The position numbers were made by a program, and so were the translations under genes. From an uncultured Prevotellaceae bacterium (lineage in GTDB: Bacteria; Bacteroidota; Bacteroidia; Bacteroidales; Bacteroidaceae): 6,175 nt of DNA. Under the pieces are notes generated by a model that searched no databases, had not been told where the DNA came from, and worked only from the letters and a program-made list of their open reading frames with translations. The stretch covers positions 1 to 6,175 of the forward strand of contig CATXZX010000116.1 of assembly GCA_958404085.1 (NCBI GenBank), written 5' to 3'. Each line of letters starts with the position of its first letter. The stretch's first letter is position 1. Below, piece by piece: positions 4,689-6,175 of the stretch.

Positions 4689-5540
4689 TTATTCCGACTC
4701 ATCGGAAAACGTCAAATGGTAGTCCATCAGTTTTTTAATGGGCTTCTGCAACACGGTGCCCATACGATACCCCTCGGCCTCGGCAGCCATTTTCAATTCA
4801 GACTGAAAATGAAAGGCAACGCTCCCCGTAAAATGCACCGGAAGCACATGAGCCTTGGGATAATGCCGCAAATTCTTTTTAAAGAACGCCCGGAAATTTT
4901 CTACCAGAAACATCTGAAGTTCTGCGCGGTGACGAGCTATGAACGGAGCCAGCGAGGCTAAAAAGCGATTCGGAAAAGACTCTCGATACACACGCTGTAT
5001 GATTTCAGCCGTCGTGAGCCCGGTTTCTTCAAAAAAGGCTTTATATAGCGTGTCGGAAACCGAACCTTTCAACACTTCACCTATTATTTTTTTTCCTAAC
5101 ACAGCCCCACTCCCTTCATCACCCAGTATAAAACCGAGCGGCGATGTATTGGCCTTAATACAACAGCCATCATAATAACAACTGTTCGAACCTGTCCCCA
5201 AAATACAGGCTATGCCCTCTTGCCTGCCGCACAAGGCACGAGCAGCTCCCAACAAATCGGAATGAACATGAACCGCAGCATGCGGAAAAATCCGTCGGAT
5301 ACACTGCGACAACAACGGACTCTTCGTGTCTGTGCAGCCAGCTCCGTAAAACCAGACAGATGTAATTTCCACATTATATAATAAAGGAAGCACCGTTTTC
5401 GCCAAATCCGCGACAATGGAACTTCCGTTCTGCAAACAGGGATTGATTCCCGCTGTCTGAAAACGGATTGTTTGTTGCGAATCTTTGTCCATTCCATACC
5501 AATCGGTCTTTGTCGAACCACTATCTGCTATGATTATCAT
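4689..5540 (-). CDS. BadF/BadG/BcrA-type ATPase, N-acetylglucosamine kinase-like
   Basis: This 283-residue protein has the ASKHA (actin/hexokinase/Hsp70) kinase fold. Motifs in order are phosphate-1 loop DSGSTKTDW (6-14), AGINP (30-34), GAGCTD (66-71), SDLLGAARALCG (94-105) with Asp95 placed like the catalytic aspartate of GlcNAc kinases, phosphate-2 loop LGTGSNS (114-120), GFILGDEGSG (136-145), an adenosine-type motif FTGSVAFHF (237-245), and GTVLQKPIKKLMDYH near the end. The likely reaction is ATP-dependent phosphorylation of an amino sugar such as GlcNAc in the cytoplasm, perhaps in cell-wall sugar recycling. The substrate is inferred from the family, and glucosamine kinase is an alternative. 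The length fits the Bacteroidales family and all key glycines and aspartates are present. The ATG at 5540 directly precedes the first motif. The helical-repeat gene lies 150 bases upstream on the same strand; only a poor promoter match (TAAGATTG, roughly 30-35 bases before the ATG) lies between. Confidence 0.88.
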   Translation of the reverse strand: MIIIADSGSTKTDWYGMDKDSQQTIRFQTAGINPCLQNGSSIVADLAKTVLPLLYNVEITSVWFYGAGCTDTKSPLLSQCIRRIFPHAAVHVHSDLLGAARALCGRQEGIACILGTGSNSCYYDGCCIKANTSPLGFILGDEGSGAVLGKKIIGEVLKGSVSDTLYKAFFEETGLTTAEIIQRVYRESFPNRFLASLAPFIARHRAELQMFLVENFRAFFKKNLRHYPKAHVLPVHFTGSVAFHFQSELKMAAEAEGYRMGTVLQKPIKKLMDYHLTFSDESE

Positions 5541-5690
5541 CTTTTTACTTGTTATTTTAAAAAAACACCACCAATCTTATACCTGATGAGTAATGACAAA
5601 AATAAGCAAAATCCCAGAAATCTACCCCTTTAATCCGGATGTTTATCTATTCAGGCATACCATCATGCGGAATAAATCCAATAGAAAACG

Positions 5691-6175
5691 TCACGAAATC
5701 CGTACTTGTAACTTCATTTTCCGAAGGACACAGGCCAACGAAGGCGCCAAAGGTTCACGTTCCAACATATCTACATAACCATTCAGTTCCCGCATCAGTT
5801 CCGGACTGGAGGAACAAAGCCGATAGGCTATTTTTACAGATAGAACCCGAATGCTGTCAGGCAGACCGGCCACAGACAAACTATTCAGACAAAAATTCAA
5901 CAAGTCCAATGACCACCCAATCTTTTTTTGCCGTTCGATGAGTGTAAGGAAAAGGCGTTTCCGGGTCGGCTCCACATCTGTTTGAAGTGTCTGCACCAGC
6001 ATAGGCTGCCGGTTCCGAAGCCATTGTACAGAATCTATATCAAAATGTGTAAAAATCCAAGCCGCATTATTCGAGATTCGTTTGTTTTCATGGAAAAGCA
6101 AACGAAACAAAACCTGTTTGTGCAGCGGTCGGTTGCGATGCTCTCTTTTTGTGGGGATGCCACTATTTGTTGTTG
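5691..6175 (-). CDS. 3' part of a helical-repeat-like protein (start outside window)
   Basis: The frame is open from the right edge to a TGA at 5693-5691, giving 161 visible residues. No ATG occurs in the first visible codons, and the sequence stays protein-like to the edge (SGIPTKREHRNRPLHKQVLF), so the true start lies beyond 6175. The product is soluble and mostly alpha-helical. The order 'ISNNAAWIFTHF...', 'TRKRLFLTLI', 'LLNFCLNSL', 'IRVLSVKIAYRL', 'SPELMRELNGYVDMLEREPLAPSLACVLRKM' resembles a Bacteroidales family of about 190 residues with HEAT-like helix pairs, in which a 'PE(L/I)..EL...I' helix precedes the C-terminus. The family has no established function that I know. It may be co-transcribed with the downstream kinase gene. 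The family match is recalled by pattern, not tested. Confidence 0.7.
   Translation of the reverse strand, partial: TTNSGIPTKREHRNRPLHKQVLFRLLFHENKRISNNAAWIFTHFDIDSVQWLRNRQPMLVQTLQTDVEPTRKRLFLTLIERQKKIGWSLDLLNFCLNSLSVAGLPDSIRVLSVKIAYRLCSSSPELMRELNGYVDMLEREPLAPSLACVLRKMKLQVRIS

Noticed and set aside
4694..4705. CCGA-CTCA-TCGG hairpin between the convergent lipoprotein and kinase genes as a shared terminator
   Set aside because: It lies inside the kinase coding end, its stem is only four base pairs, and no T run follows on either strand.
5593..5941. Plus-strand frames of 61 and 100 residues
   Set aside because: They are mostly shadows of the minus-strand gene at 5691-6175 and show no start context or domain pattern.

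Overview
The window reads as a Bacteroidales (Bacteroidota) chromosome. Start codons lack Shine-Dalgarno sequences, several genes are preceded by the Bacteroides-type -7 element TAnnTTTG, and the proteins are of Bacteroidales type: a 597-residue ribosomal protein S1, a BadF/BadG-type kinase, and the tail of a Bacteroides-style secreted discoidin-like protein. The genus cannot be fixed from the sequence; Parabacteroides, Tannerella or Bacteroides relatives would fit.

The left part (1 to about 1610) looks like one end of an integrated element, probably phage-like. A small CI/Cro-like repressor gene (131-586, +) stands back to back with a gene that starts at 53 and leaves the window leftward. 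The leftward promoter has a perfect 16-bp palindrome inside its -33/-7 spacer, so the repressor probably controls it. Beyond the repressor lie about 280 bp without a convincing gene, four direct copies of TGTAACCCT (865-924), an isolated 79-residue minus-strand gene (1026-1265) with its own promoter and terminator, an imperfect palindrome, an orphan terminator, and a possible short or broken minus-strand reading frame (1396-1536). No integrase or transposase is visible, so the element class is inferred.

At about 1611 a fragment begins that encodes only the C-terminal domain of a larger secreted Bacteroidales protein (ends 1931). It is probably what remains of a gene cut by the element or by deletion. 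A perfect 14-bp inverted repeat (2007-2044) resembling two IS3-type ends fused with nothing between them follows.

The right part is core chromosome. rpsA (2179-3972, -) has a strong hairpin terminator and a TACCTTTG promoter element. Divergent from it is a small lipoprotein of unknown function (4175-4672, +). Convergent with that is a BadF/BadG/BcrA-type sugar kinase-like gene (4689-5540, -). Upstream of the kinase on the same strand is the 3' part of a helical-repeat-like gene (5691-6175, -), whose start lies outside the window. The core genes do not form one obvious pathway; the kinase and the helical-repeat gene may share a transcript.
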